A stretch of DNA of 64,000 nt from NCBI GenBank assembly GCA_004194705.1, contig SADC01001275.1:1240001-1304000 (forward strand), given 5' to 3'. The stretch comes from Ditylenchus dipsaci. Its lineage: Eukaryota; Nematoda; Chromadorea; Rhabditida; Anguinidae. Under the pieces are notes generated by a model that had not been told where the DNA came from, made no database searches, and saw only the letters and a list, made by a program, of their open reading frames with translations. The stretch's first letter is position 1, and every line of letters begins with the position of its first letter. Below are positions 1 to 11,060 of this stretch, piece after piece. The translations under genes were made by a program, and so were the position numbers.

Positions 1-166
1 CTTCCAAAATACGGTCTAGGGCCAGGGTAACTGCTCCGGCTGAGTTGTGGAAGGAATAGGGTGTGGTTGTGTTTTTGGGAATCAAAATTCCTACTCTAAT
101 GGGAATTATTGGTGTTTGGGTGGAGCTAACTGGTGGCATTAAAGTAGTTGAAAGTGGTTGAGCTAA
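1..166 (-). CDS. Receptor guanylate cyclase-like ectodomain, first recognisable exon (partial, copy 1)
   Basis: On the minus strand an exon starts at 166, after an acceptor reading AATTTAG, and runs off the left edge. It encodes a stretch ending IRVGILIPKN, then NSAGAVTLALDRILEE, the usual opening of ANF-receptor (type I periplasmic-binding-like) ectodomains of nematode receptor guanylate cyclases. The frame is open here, whereas the copy-2 version carries two single-base deletions. No signal peptide exon could be identified upstream; a conserved hydrophobic minus-strand frame at 565-903 is a weak candidate. The rest of this gene should lie left of the window. Confidence 0.6.
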
Positions 167-390
167 CTAAATTTGTCACAATTATTTGAAAAATCTAAAA
201 ACTTCTTATTATGCAGTGGGTGCTCTATAACAGAACAGTTCGTTTTATGTACAGCTTTTGGCCACATTTTTTTACATTTTTTCCACATTTTTGTTTTCAT
301 TGTTTCTTATTGTCCATTAATTGACTGTATGGCCGGAAGTACTGCTAGAGTTCAAACAAAAACATAACTGACACAATTTTGTTTAAACTA

Positions 391-504
391 CCGTTTTTTC
401 TTCTAATAAGAGCCCATGCTCCATCAGGAGCTCATGCTCTAATAAGCACCATGCCGGAGGGAGGTTAAAATAAGCGCCCGTTTACTGCTCTTAGGGAATT
501 ACGG
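391..504. mobile_element. Short TA-flanked MITE, CCGTATTTTC family (copy 1)
   Basis: TA at 389-390 and 505-506 flank ends reading CCGTTTTTTCTTCTAATAAG and, inverted, CCGTAATTCCC. The interior repeats 'aataag(a/c)gccc' motifs. It is a shorter relative of the element at 6,182-6,432. Confidence 0.55.
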
Positions 505-1800
505 TATTCTTATAGTCAGAGTTAAACTGACGACTAACTGTGGCAGTTTACCGCTGCTCTATCATTAATCCAATGCCGTTAGTCCTTGCAAAAGCATACA
601 AAGTGGAGGCTGAAATGTTATTTGTAAACTACTTACAACGCAAAGATGCTGGTCATTAGCAAATGCTACTAGAAAATGAAATAGAAAACCATTGAAATTA
701 ATATAATGATCGGTTGAAAAAATAGTCTGGCATGCTTTTGGTAATAAAAAAATTATGTTCAAAGAAGCCATAAACAGGGCAGAAACAAGACAAAATATTA
801 ATAAAGAGTTATGAAAAACAAAAACTAGACAAATAGATCTCTTGCTTTCTTCATTACAGCAATTTTTAACAGGCTTTAAAAGCAATAAAATGTCATTAAA
901 CAAAAAAATGCTACGGCTTCTTCTTGATTTTTACAGTATTTCTAATTTTGGTTTAGTAAATTTGAAAATCTTTTTTTATTGCCCAAACCGTTTCAATCAA
1001 ACAGTTCATATTAGGGCATTTTATTAGATTGGCAATAAAGTTCCGGCTCCTTTTCTAAAATGATTTTTTTGTGTTCTAAAAAATATATTTTTCACAATAA
1101 TTTTAGTTAGTATCTGAGCTATCTTTTTTATATAAATCTTCCTCTTTGTTGAAAAACTGTAGAAGTCCAACCGTATTTAGCGAACTACTGAATGTAATCA
1201 TAAGCTGGGTTCCAACACTGAACAGACCATGGACAGAATTTATTAGGCCAAAGAAACCAGAACTAATGCTTATTAGACAGCTAAAAAGTTATTAGACAGC
1301 TAAAAAATTTAACTGAATATGCATAACCCCGATTTCGAGGATATGGTAATCCTCAAAAGACTACTGGATTTGTAATTTTAGACAGGTTTTCTCGACGGAT
1401 TCGTGTTCAGCATAGTTTATTTACTTCGAAAACTACTCATAAAAAATTCTCACTACCAAACTTTGAATCCCGCTCAGGACAACAATTATTGAAATAAAAT
1501 TTATTTAATTTATTGATTCGTTGAAATACTTGTTGTTCTGAGTGAAATTTAAGTAAATAATTTTCTAAAGAGCAGCTTTTGGAGCATTTTGAGATATCAT
1601 GAACATAAACTAGTTGGAAGGGCCATAGAAAACAATCGATTCGAAGTGCTGACGTTGGAGTTCGTGAATTACTCCACTGTGCAATACAAAAAAGTTATTT
1701 CAAGAGTAGAATCCCGTCTTTTCTCCCTGGTGGCTCTAGAGAATGCGTCCGAGAGGCCGTCGCCAAGCCAAGCCACTGATCATGTTATCCGTCAATAAAT
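505..1800. other. AT-rich stretch without a recognised gene (copy 1; same in 16,295-17,590)
   Basis: Mostly A/T-rich sequence conserved between the two duplication copies. A minus-strand frame at 565-903 encodes a hydrophobic segment (FVFHNSLLIFCLVSALFMA) and is nearly unchanged in copy 2. It could contain an upstream exon of the receptor gene, but no splice chain could be made. Nothing else is supported. Confidence 0.3.
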
Positions 1801-1806
1801 GCACGC

Positions 1807-2094
1807 ATGAAAATTAAAACTCAGAAATTAAAGCATCGCAAGCATCCGCCGTACAGTCTAAATATAACGGCGAGTGATTTTTACCTATTTCGATCATTAG
1901 AGCACCTGTTCAGTCAAAAAAAGTTTGGAAAATTGAAGAAGATGCCTAAATTTCTAGCCAAATTTTTAAAATTTAAACACATAAATCAATATCGCCATGG
2001 AATTTACAAACTGGAAAAACAATGGCTGAAAGAGATTGAAAATAAAAAGAATGCTACAATTCGATATTCTAGATACTTTGTAGCAATTTTCTAA
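1807..2094 (+). pseudogene. Mariner-type transposase C-terminal relic (copy 1)
   Basis: A 95-codon frame ends like the C-terminus of mariner (DD34D) transposases: HPPYSLNITASDFYLFRSLEH corresponds to the conserved HPPYSPDLAPSD-x-HLF block that carries the last catalytic Asp, here in ASDFYLF. It is followed by a YRHGIYKLEKQW segment matching the family's RGI-x-L-x-RW motif. The N-terminal DNA-binding part and the first two catalytic Asp residues are not recognisable upstream. No TIRs were identified. It is a decayed insertion that predates the tandem duplication. Confidence 0.75.
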
Positions 2095-2536
2095 AGGGAA
2101 TATTCATTAAAGAGAGGAAGGGGGCCGAGAACTTAGTTGCCAACCTAATAGTTTTTATAAAGTTTTAGCACTTCGATTCAAACTTTAAAAAAATATATAA
2201 AACTCTGTGGTGATCAAATTGAAACGCAGCACCTATTTTTAAAGTTGCATTTTCTACGTTATTTTAACTCATAAAGTTTTTATAATTTTTAAACTTACGC
2301 GTAGCCCAGGATCTCTGTTTTCTAACAAGCTATGAAAATTGGGCTGAACGGCCTTATTTGGGTCTCGCTTAAAATCACTCCGTATAATGTTTTTGCCGAC
2401 TTAACAAGCGCTGAAGCGTTAAGAAAATACAAAGAAGGTATCGGAAAAACATTTCTGAAATTTTTTTTGCCAAAATTTGACTTTTTCACATTGGTTCCCT
2501 GTTGTGTCTCCTTTCTCTTAGTCCCTTCCCAGGAAT

Positions 2537-2634
2537 TTGTCCAGAGGTGGAAGCGTAGTGTATTGGCAGCACGTTGGCCCGGTAATCCAAAAGAGCTGGT
2601 TCAATTCCAGCCACCACCATTTTCCTCTGGACAA
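2537..2634 (+). tRNA. tRNA-like sequence (Thr-type GGT loop) inside an 11-bp hairpin clamp (copy 1)
   Basis: 2,546-2,619 resembles a tRNA: an A-box-like TAGTGTATTGG, an anticodon arm TTGG/CCAA with loop containing GGT, a perfect T-arm GCTGG-TTCAATT-CCAGC, and 3' CCACC pairing 5' GGTGG. Odd points: only 5 of 7 acceptor pairs form, position 33 is C rather than T, and the D-arm is weak. The whole is bracketed by a perfect 11-bp inverted repeat (2,537-2,547 with 2,624-2,634). It may be a tRNA-derived SINE head or pseudogene rather than a working tRNA. Confidence 0.35.
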
Positions 2635-2689
2635 TCAATTCCATAACATTCCCTTTAAACATTTCGCTTTATGCGTCCAGAGTCACTTT

Positions 2690-2904
2690 CGAGTGATTTG
2701 TGTCTAAGGTATGTGGGTGTGCGCATCTCAACTCCAAGCCCCAAGCCCCCTGCGCCCCGAAGGCGGCGCAGGTGGCTTGCTAGGTTAAAGATACGCGAAC
2801 TCACTTACCTTAGACATGATTCCGAGAAGTACTCTTGATGATAAATGCATTATGATTCTCTTTTTTTGCCTAGCTCCAGTGACCAAAACACGGTAGAATG
2901 CCTC
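2690..2904. repeat. R1 dispersed repeat, interrupted by the Tc3-like insertion (copy 1)
   Basis: Contains the family core 'gtctaaggtatgtgggtgtg', a GC-rich palindrome around 'gcgccccgaagg', and 'ttccgagaagtactcttga'. The same core occurs at 5,870-6,170, 27,520-27,910 (inverted), 52,440-52,960 and as a fragment at 60,540-60,610. The Tc3-like element is inserted at its right edge. Confidence 0.75.
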
Positions 2905-2906
2905 TA

Positions 2907-4543
2907 CACTCCGTATCATATTTATAGACGCACCCCGATTTTTTGCAGTTAAGCCTGTTTTTGAAACTGTAATGCATAGGTTTTTCATCGTAGCATCTAA
3001 AACGGCTGAAAAAGTTGTTTCGTGCGAAAAAATTAGTTATTTTGAAAGAGCGTCTACAAATTCTTGACGAAAAACCGTAAAAATAGGCGTATTATATATA
3101 TAGACGCAGTTGGAGAACGGCAACAAAACCATCATTACAACCCATATTCTCTATTTATTTCGACGAGGAACGACATTTCAATAATCCGTCACACTACCAG
3201 AACGATTTATAACACAGAAAATTTGATTGTTCATGTTACCCGCCAGTTTCTCCAAAAGCGCAAACTCCACCCACGCCAAGCTTCCAGAGTTGCTTCTTTG
3301 AGATCTTCCACGGTCGCATATTGACGGTTCTCGGCAAAGATACGACGCACAATGATACCCCAGAGATTTTCTACCGGATTGAGGTCGGGTGAACAAGCTG
3401 GCCAAGGCAAGACGCTGATTCCTTCGGACACGAACCACGCTGTAGTTTCCCGGCTTTTGTGGATTGAGGCGTTATCCTGCTGGTAGACGAACGTAATGTG
3501 ATGAATGTGACGGGGCCACGACAGCAGTTTGTCTCTGAGAATATGTAAAAGTCTATGGTAACACATGAAACATGTTTGAATGTAGCCAACCTTGACATAT
3601 TCTGCACTCTTCATCTTCGAGGAGGTGAAACAATCCCGACCTTGCCGTAATGACTGAAAGCAGCCCACACCATCACACTTCCGCCGCCAAAATTTCGTTT
3701 CGAAAAGTAACGAGGCTCTTTGCGCAAGTCCCTCCAGTATCCGTTGAACCCGTCCGGACCGTCCAAATTGAACTTTTTCTCATCGGAAAAGATCATCTAA
3801 AAATATAACGAAAGATAACGAATTTCGAGAACAAAATTGCAAAAAATCACGTGTTTCCAGTCGCGGCCCATGTGATTTCGCCCGAATTCAAGTCTAGTTT
3901 CGATGTGACAAGGGAGGAGACGCGGCGCTTTCATATTTTCTCTCGAGCAATGTTAGAATTTCGCTTAAGAGCCCGCAGATCGTCATTTTCGATACCCCAA
4001 TCCGAGATTTGCCTTCATGTTGTTGAGACTGCTGGAAAAATTCGATGCTCGCTTCCCGATTTGACGCTCATCCCGCTTGCTCAGCTTCCTCTTGTAACCC
4101 TTTCGTTTCTTCTTGCCATAATGCTGCTGATCGGAGAGAAAATTTCGTACGACATGGTCGGAACGCTGCACCTGGAGAGCAATGGCACGGAGACCCTTCC
4201 CTTCGCTTCTCAACGCAACGATTTGCCCTTTTTCGAAATCAGAGAGCTCTGCACCACGAGGCATTATCTGAAAATCATGAGTTAGCCCAATAAACACACA
4301 AAATAAAGACGAGGCAACATAATTTGTTGCCGTTCTCCAACTGCGTCTATATATATGATACGCCTATTTTTTGGTTTTTTGTCAAGAACTTGTAGGCGCA
4401 CTTTCAAAATAACTAATTTTGTCGCACGAAACAACTTTTTCAGCCGTTTTAGATGCTACGGTAAAAAAACCTATGCATTAAAGTTTCAAAAACAGGCTCA
4501 ACTGCAAAAGTTCGGGGTGCGTCTATAAATATGATACGGAGTG
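2907..4543 (-). mobile_element. Tc3-like Tc1/mariner transposon, 1,637 bp (copy 1)
   Basis: Ends are perfect inverted CACTCCGTATCATATTTATA, flanked by target TA at 2,905-2,906 and 4,544-4,545. TIRs extend about 221 bp (2,907-3,127 and 4,323-4,543) with high identity, so this is a long-TIR element as in Tc3. It contains a minus-strand transposase. The identical site in copy 2 shows insertion preceded the duplication. Confidence 0.95.
3178..4264 (-). pseudogene. Tc3-like transposase, frameshifted (copy 1)
   Basis: Starts at 4,264 with MPRGAELSDFEKG and a paired-type helix-turn-helix region. A 54-bp intron (3,797-3,850) precedes [16 protein letters not shown], with the first catalytic Asp. Then come [22 protein letters not shown] (second Asp), and SPDLNPVENLWG (Glu), 34 residues after the second Asp: DD34E, the Tc1/Tc3 signature. 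The C-terminus ends near SGSVTDY at 3,178. Frame breaks occur after LGLGYRK (about 3,983), near 3,611 and near 3,285, so it is inactive as read, although homopolymer errors could explain some. It catalyses cut-and-paste transposition into TA when intact. Confidence 0.9.
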
Positions 4544-5869
4544 TATAAAAGATGGTCTACCTGGGTCCCCAAGGCAAAAAGTCAAATTTTGGTTTCGTTT
4601 TCTGAAATATTCATCTCTTAATCTGTCTAAAAAACATTATTTAGTGTGATATATAAGGCAGTCCGGCCAAAAAAATTCGAATGATTTTAAAATCTAATAG
4701 ATTTACCAGTTTCAACGAAGTAAGTTTTGATTTGCTTTTTTATCCAATAATTTAGTAAATTTAATAGTTTGTTAGAAAAAATTATATAAAGGTTAGGTGA
4801 TATATTTCTGTAATTTAATGCTGCACTTCAGTTGCAGATGATTTTTCGCCTTCTTATTAACTGAAAAAAGTGACTTTGACTATGTGAACACGCAAAGACT
4901 TAAAACTTTATAATAATCCCACTTCGACACCTGACAGCTTTAAAACGAAATTTGAATCTGCCAGTTACAAATTTTAACAATAAACTCTTAATGAAACTTA
5001 TTTTGGACTTCCATTACCTTATTTTCACCTTCATGTTTCTTTGGCCTTATATATCTTCTCTTTTGTCCTTTTTGCAGCATTCGGTCACACAACGCTTTTA
5101 AAATACTGAAAAATCATTTTGATAAGATAAATTTCGATAATCACTAGTTTTCAATTTTTCGCAATTTATCGCATTTCTACCAAGAAACTTATTTTAAAAA
5201 ACTTATTGCTCAATACTCAAGCGAAAATGCCCCTAGACTACACCAATTACGTCATTGCCGGGGAGGAAATTAGATGAAGACTCTCGCACAAACGTCCATA
5301 CGGCCATATTCCGTTTAGACGAAAACAGTGTCACTTGCTGCAGAGTTAAACAAGAGTGTTTTGCTGAGGTGGCTTATTTTCCTGACGAAGAGGACAACAG
5401 AGCTACTGCTTATGCTAAAACTTTGCGAATGACTTTCCGAGAAGGCGACACTCTGCACATTCCTAACAATAATGGAGCATCCGTGGCGGTCAGAGTGTTG
5501 GAAGACAAAAGCCCTTACAAGACTACTTATTTAAAAAATTCAGCCAATGATTTGACTTTTGTGGTCAATGGAGTCAAGTGCTTAGCTGATAAAGACTATT
5601 TGTCAGCGATTTCTCCGGTTTTCAAAAAAATGCTCAAAGGATCATTTGCTGAAAGTAAGTGTGCAGAGGTGGAGCTTAAAGGCATTGAATCAGCAGATTT
5701 ACTAAATGACTTTCTACTAGCTGTTTCGCCGCAGAGAGTTCAGGTATCTTAAACTTATTGAATCTTAATTCTTGCTTATTTGTCCATGAGCGTTTTGAAA
5801 AGACTATTAGATAAGCGCAAATAATCTTTTTTCAAAATGCAGAACACATGTTTTAAGGTGGAGGTCGAC

Positions 5870-6170
5870 ACGTTTGAGCAATTTTCGACCAAAATTTGAC
5901 TTTTTGTCTTGCGGGACTAAGGTTAACCATCTTTTTATGGTATTCTACCCTCTTATTCGACTGAAGATTGGCAAAAAAATTTTAGAATGCATTTTAGCCA
6001 AAGTCTTGCTTGGATTTATTCCTTAAGTAAGTGAGTGCGCGGGTCTCTAACTCTCAAGCCCCTGCGCCCCCTTCGAAGTAGTTGAGATGCGCACACAAAT
6101 CACTAGAAAGTTATTTTGGATGCATAAAAAAGCATGTATGCCAGAGTTTCTACAAGCGGTAGGCCCTAGT
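5870..6170. repeat. R1-type repeat fragment (copy 1)
   Basis: Contains 'aagtaagtgagtgcgcgg', 'aagcccctgcgcccccttcg', and 'gatgcataaaaaagcatg', all shared with the R1 copy at 27,520-27,910. Lies in the BTB gene intron. Confidence 0.65.
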
Positions 6171-6181
6171 TAACATGAGTA

Positions 6182-6432
6182 CCGTATTTTCTCTAATAAG
6201 CGCCCCGGGCTCTTATTAGAGAGTGGCAATTATTTCAAACTTTAAGTGGCCTGAAACTTCTGTTTTCATTGATTTTTTGAGCTGCGTAAAACGTGCTGTT
6301 AGATTTTTAAAATTTCTCGAGGCACTTTTAACAGAGCTTAAAAAGTTAATGATAAGAGAGGTTTCAGACCACTTGAAGTTAAGAGGGGGGGGGGGGTTAT
6401 TAAAGAGGAGGCGCTTATTAGAAAAAATACGG
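6182..6432. mobile_element. TA-flanked MITE, CCGTATTTTC family, 251 bp (copy 1)
   Basis: Inverted ends CCGTATTTTCTCTAATAAGC (left) and GGCGCTTATTAGAAAAAATACGG (right, reading inward as its complement) are flanked by TA at 6,180-6,181 and 6,433-6,434. The interior is a long imperfect hairpin ('caaactttaagtggcctgaa' against 'ttcagaccacttgaagtt'). No coding capacity. Mariner-type by its TA target. Confidence 0.85.
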
Positions 6433-6748
6433 TATGCTAAAATTCTGTCTTTTTGAATAATTGAAGGGTGTCCAGCTACCTTTATAAGGTAATTTAGTTG
6501 AATTAACTTGAAGTCACAAAATCCTCTTTTTTAGTCAAATTACCCCCTAAATCTGTCCTCACTTAACCTTGGTTCCCTCAAGCCAAAAATTCAAATTTTG
6601 ATCAAAAATGTGTTTGCTGAAAGTGTGGCCCACCTAAAAACATGTTTGAAGAATGTTTCAGAATGTACACGATGTAATACACGTTAAAAAAGGTAATTTA
6701 AGGCTTTTCAAGCAAGAACCATGATATTTCAGAATCACATTTCATCTA

Positions 6749-7029
6749 CAGGGCGTCCCAAAATTACATATGCATTTTTCAAAAAATTGGTCAAGGACTT
6801 CCGCGGACCGGTGAAAACCCAAAAAAAATTTTTTGAAGTTTCAGCCTACAATTTTATAAGGCATAACTGAAAAATAGCTTAAAATATCTGCAAAATATTT
6901 AATTAACAAAGATGATGTACCTGCCCGACCATTTATAACTAAAAGATTAGTTGAAACTTGAAAGGAAATGTAAAAAAGCGGGAATTCAAACAAACTCAAA
7001 AAATGCACGCGTAATTTTGGGACACCCTG
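6749..7029. mobile_element. MITE with CAGGGTGTC-type ends, 281 bp (copy 1)
   Basis: Ends CAGGGCGTCCCAAAATTAC and, inverted, CAGGGTGTCCCAAAATTACG. Left flank is TA (6,747-6,748); the right flank is GA, so the target duplication is eroded or the right end is offset. It belongs with the clean element at 31,663-32,076. Confidence 0.75.
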
Positions 7030-7449
7030 GAGTGCTTATTAGCCTTTAAAGCAAAATAAAATTTTAAATTTTAATGAAAAAAAATGAGCGTAAAAAAGTT
7101 GTCTACCGTGTTATTATGTGTACTTTTTCCAACACTTACATTGCCAACTGTAGGTTTTGTCTAAGCATGTCAAACAGACTGTGCTGAACACAATGGTAAC
7201 GGTCGCTTTCGCTACGAGGGTGGATCAAATGGGTGAAATGGGCTCCGCAAAGTAATCAATTTGCATGGTCAATAATCAATCGGGTACCCACAGGTGTTCA
7301 AGTGGTGAGCCATTATCGTCATACTAACTCTGAACTCATAATACATCAAATGACCGCCAGGAATCGCGCTTTTGAACTGTGTAAACACACAACTTTTTTG
7401 TTTTGAAAAATTGGGATAAATTACCATTTATTTGTCAAGGCAGGAATTT

Positions 7450-8150
7450 AAAAGGATGGTATTTTTTTCTCCGCAAAACACTTGAAAATCACCGCAAATT
7501 ATTTTTTTCTCACCGCAATTTGATCTTCCGCAAAATACTTTTTTCTCACCGCAAAAATACTTTTTTCCCCCGCAAACCTAATTTCTGTCTAAGACCAACC
7601 AAATTTGCATAATTTTGCAAGAATTCAAATTTTTCAGTCAGGAAACAACTTGGATCCTCAGAATCCCACCCCAGAATGCCAGAAGCCCCTGAAAGTTGGT
7701 TTTTTCGGGTTTACTAAAAGGGGGGGGGGTCAACTTTTTGCGAAAATTCGATGAGCGGATCAGATTTCGGGTCCGATCGCTCAATCGCTCAAATTATAGG
7801 TTTATGGTGGTTTCGAGTGGTTCAGGGTGGAGTTGTGGGCGATTGAGCGAAATCTGATCCGCTCAATCGAATTTTCGCAAAAAGTTTACCCCCCCTTTAG
7901 TAAACAAAAACAGGGCTTGGCCGTCCAGGGTGCAATTCTGAGCGATCCAAGTTATTTTCTGCTGAAATTTGTGAATTCTTGCAAAAATGCAAATTTGATT
8001 GGTCTTAGCAGAAATTAGAATTGCGGGGGAAAAGTATTTTGCGGTGAAATTCCAGAAACCACAAAGTCAAAAAGTCAAAATTTTCTCTTGCACACACAAT
8101 CAATTGAAAAAATAAAAGCATAATTTTTTATTTCCTTGATCGGAACTTGA
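7450..8150. mobile_element. Copy-1-specific fold-back insertion with CCGCAAAA repeats
   Basis: Absent from copy 2, where flanking 'ggcaggaatttaaaa' continues into other sequence. The left part is a run of 'cttttttctcaccgcaa'-like repeats, and the right part ends 'agtattttgcggtgaaa', its inverse. The central arms pair over about 60 bp ('ttttgcgaaaattcgatgag' with 'caatcgaattttcgcaaaaa', and 'actaaaagggggggg' with 'ccccccctttagt'). No frame of interest. Confidence 0.65.
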
Positions 8151-9603
8151 CTGAAAAATTCCATTGAGTTTGGGATTGAAAAAAGCTTTACTAAAATAAT
8201 AACAAATACTGATGACAAATGACAATGAGTATCGGGTGTCAACAATAAAAACGCAATAACGGTGGTCAAAAAGTTCCGATGGATTTTCAAAGCCTTATCT
8301 TTTAGATTTTGTTATCACATCTTTTATCTTTTGGTATATTTGTAGCCCGAATCTCCTCTTTCAAATTATTGTTGGTTGCTTTAGTTCAAAAGTCAGCATT
8401 TTCAAACACTTTCTTTTTGTTTTAAGAAGGTTACCAGCGTTTATCTCTGTCAAAAAGTTTTGTTAATTTTGAGCATCACGACAAAATTTCATCACTATTT
8501 GTGAAAGAGCTACTGCTTATGTCAGAAGAAATTTTTAAAAATTTTATCTTGAATTTTTAAAAAAAAAGGTATTTGCTTAACATGCTTCGGGTATTAGCTA
8601 AACTTAGACAATGCGAATTGATCATTTTCTGAGCACGGTCTCACCCCTTCATCCACTCGAAGAAAACCACTGGTACCATTGTGTTCTGCAGCCTGCTTGA
8701 GCAATGTAAGTGTGGAAAAATATATATTTTTTTAATTGTTTTTTAATTTATCAAAGCTTTCAGCCAACCCAGAAAATATTGTAGCCCTGGTTGAGCTGGC
8801 TGACCGATATGATGTTCAATTTTGATGAAAGATATCGAGCGTCACTTAAAGAAATGCTTAGAGCTCCCGTTTGTGCCTAGTCTAATTCTAGCTGAAAGAT
8901 ATCATTTAGAGTCCTTAAAAGTGCTACTTTTAGAAGATGTGTCAAAAGAGAGACGTCGAAAGTCTACAAAGAAAATAGAAAAGAGCTTAGCCTTCTCAAT
9001 CCTGACACTTGTATTGAATTATTGGGAAGTTTGTTGATGACGATTAAAAATAAAGATACTCCTAGAATTTTGTTGACTTTTTTAAATGAACTATAGTAGG
9101 ACATTGTAGGAAGTGGGATACTGAAGTTATTGAAATCCCTTGGGCTTGTAAGTTTTCACAAAATCTCTTTATAGTATTCGGACTGTGTTTCTCCGTCACG
9201 CTTTTGATAAGTCGGTTTGTTTCAGATTTGTGTTGATAGTAAATTAGAAAAACCCAACGTTAGTTGTACAGCAAGTTCTTGACTACAGTTTTTAGCGGCT
9301 CTACACATAATTCTTCAACCCCCAGTTCTTCAAGCCGGACAATTCTTCGAGCGGCTTATTAATAACCGGACTATTCTTACACAAGTTTATTCTTTGACCG
9401 GATTGTTCTACAGACATTGAAAAAGCGGTTCATTCTTCAACTGATCTTTATCAACCAGGTTGTTCTTCGAAAAAATCCAACATGGAAAAGGGTCCACATT
9501 TTCGATTTTAGGATTAAATACGTATACCAAGGCTCCTTCCGCTTTATCTAGTAGAAGAAAGCGCCACATGGCCACCTAATTCTTTACAATCCCATCTAAC
9601 AAG

Positions 9604-10222
9604 GGAAGTCCGAGGTGTGTTTATCTCCGCCCCTAGGTGCGGAGATGACTATTTTTTTATTTTCTATTCCTGTAGAGCATCCGCAGCTCACGTGTGAAAG
9701 TGATTGCCCCAACCCCGCGTTATAAAATCAAATTCTGAGTATAACTTATTTTCTTGGTAGTCTTTCTTGAAGTCACCATCCACCCATAATGCGTGAATCA
9801 TAGGTTTTTTTTAATTTTTTGGTTAATTTTTTTTATTTTTCATACAATATGTGCTGTTACATGACAATGCCACAATGCTGTTAGATGACTTGCATTTGCT
9901 TTTTCCTATAAAATTTTTAATATGCAGTTGAGGAACTCTTATTACCGAAATGTTTGCTAGATCTTAGCAGTATTTTGAGTACGAAATGTTACAGCTTGAG
10001 ATGAAAAATTGTGTGAACAAAACAAAAACAAAGTAAAAAATTTTAAAAAAAAACATGTTCAACCGTCATGGTGGATGGTAACTTCAATAGGCTATATCTC
10101 CGAATTTTCATTACAACACGTGGTCGAGGCGACCACTTTCACACGTAGCTGCGAGTGCTCTACAAGAGTATACAATAAAAAATGAGTCCTCTCAGGTTTC
10201 GAAAAACACACCTCGGCTACTT
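9604..10222. mobile_element. Inverted-repeat element with CCGAGGTGTGTT ends (copy 1)
   Basis: Left CCGAGGTGTGTTT and right AACACACCTCGG pair, and homology of the arms continues inward for about 120 bp ('gtagagcatccgcagctcacgtgtgaaagtg' against its diverged inverse). No target duplication could be settled. Confidence 0.65.
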
Positions 10223-10299
10223 CCTTTGTAGCACCGGTACCTGTATACACCGAAAAGGCCTTTCCCCTAGTGTTTCAGGCCGAGTCATGGCAGGTATTC

Positions 10300-11060
10300 A
10301 GACCCCGGATCATGGATCAAGATCAAGGATAACCCTTGATCTTTGATCCGTATTCAGCAGTCGGATCAGGGATAATCCTTGATCCATGATCCGTATTCAG
10401 ACTTCAGATCAGGATCACGGATAATCTTCGATCCTCGATCCTGGAATCCTGATCCAGCCTAATCCGCCCTGATCAGCCTGATCCAGTCCTGATACGGCTG
10501 ATCCAGTCATGATCGACCTGATCCAGCCCCGTCTATATCTGATCCGTCCCGATCCAGTCCTGATCCGTACTGATCCAGTAATGATCCAGCCTGATCCAGT
10601 CCGATCCAGTCCTGATCCGGTCAGATCCGGCCTCACCCGTCATGATCCGGTCTGATCCAGTCATGATCCGAGCTGATCAGCCCCGTCTATATCTGATCCG
10701 TCCGATCCAGTCCTGATCCGTACTGATCCAGTAATGATCCAGCCTGATCCAGTCCGATCCAGTCCTGATCCGGTCAGATCCGGCCTCCCCAGTCATGATC
10801 GGTCTGATTCCAGTCATGATCCGACCTGATCCAGCCCGCTATATCTGATCCGTCCCATCCAGTCCTGATCCGGACTGATCCAGTAATGATCCAGCCTGAT
10901 CCAGTCCGATCAGTCCTGATCCGGTCAGATCCGGCCTCATCCAGTCATGATCCGGTCTTATCCAGTCATGATCCGACCTGATCCAGCCCGTCTATATCTG
11001 ATCCGCCCTGATCAGTCGTGATCCGGCCTGATCCAGTTCCAACTACCCCTGATCCGGCCT
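10300..11060. repeat. GATCC minisatellite with 153-bp higher-order repeat (copy 1)
   Basis: Units of the type 'ctgatccagtcctgatccgg' fill the block. A marker 'ctatatctgatcc' recurs at about 10,533, 10,687, 10,839 and 10,992, spaced 154, 152 and 153 bp, showing four higher-order units. The edges are palindromic 'gatcaaggat-aaccttgatc' motifs. Confidence 0.9.

Larger units (their letters stand above)
5227..9047 (+). pseudogene. BTB/POZ-domain gene, frameshifted copy (copy 1)
   Basis: Exon 1 (5,227-5,743, from ATGCCCCTAGAC to the CAG|GTATCT donor) lacks two bases relative to copy 2 at 'gaaattagatg', which breaks the frame after residue 14. Exon 2 (8,764-9,047) lacks one base near its start, one in 'caattttgatg' and two near the end ('attattgggaag'). 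The rest of the protein matches the copy-2 BTB gene closely. Splice signals are conserved. As read it encodes no full BTB protein. The intron (about 3.0 kb) carries two MITEs and the copy-1-specific fold-back insertion. Confidence 0.85.

Noticed and set aside
173..367. 64-codon plus-strand frame, repeated at 15,961-16,155
   Set aside because: It begins immediately 5' (on the other strand) of the receptor exon, starts with a non-ATG codon, and has low-complexity hydrophobic composition; repetition is explained by the tandem duplication.
1589..1798. 69-codon frame upstream of the mariner relic
   Set aside because: No mariner N-terminal motif is recognisable; in copy 2 a one-base change breaks it and a different minus frame opens instead.
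3851..4293. Plus-strand frames over the Tc3-like transposase (also at 19,735-20,078)
   Set aside because: Antisense shadows of the transposase gene, whose DDE motifs are on the minus strand.
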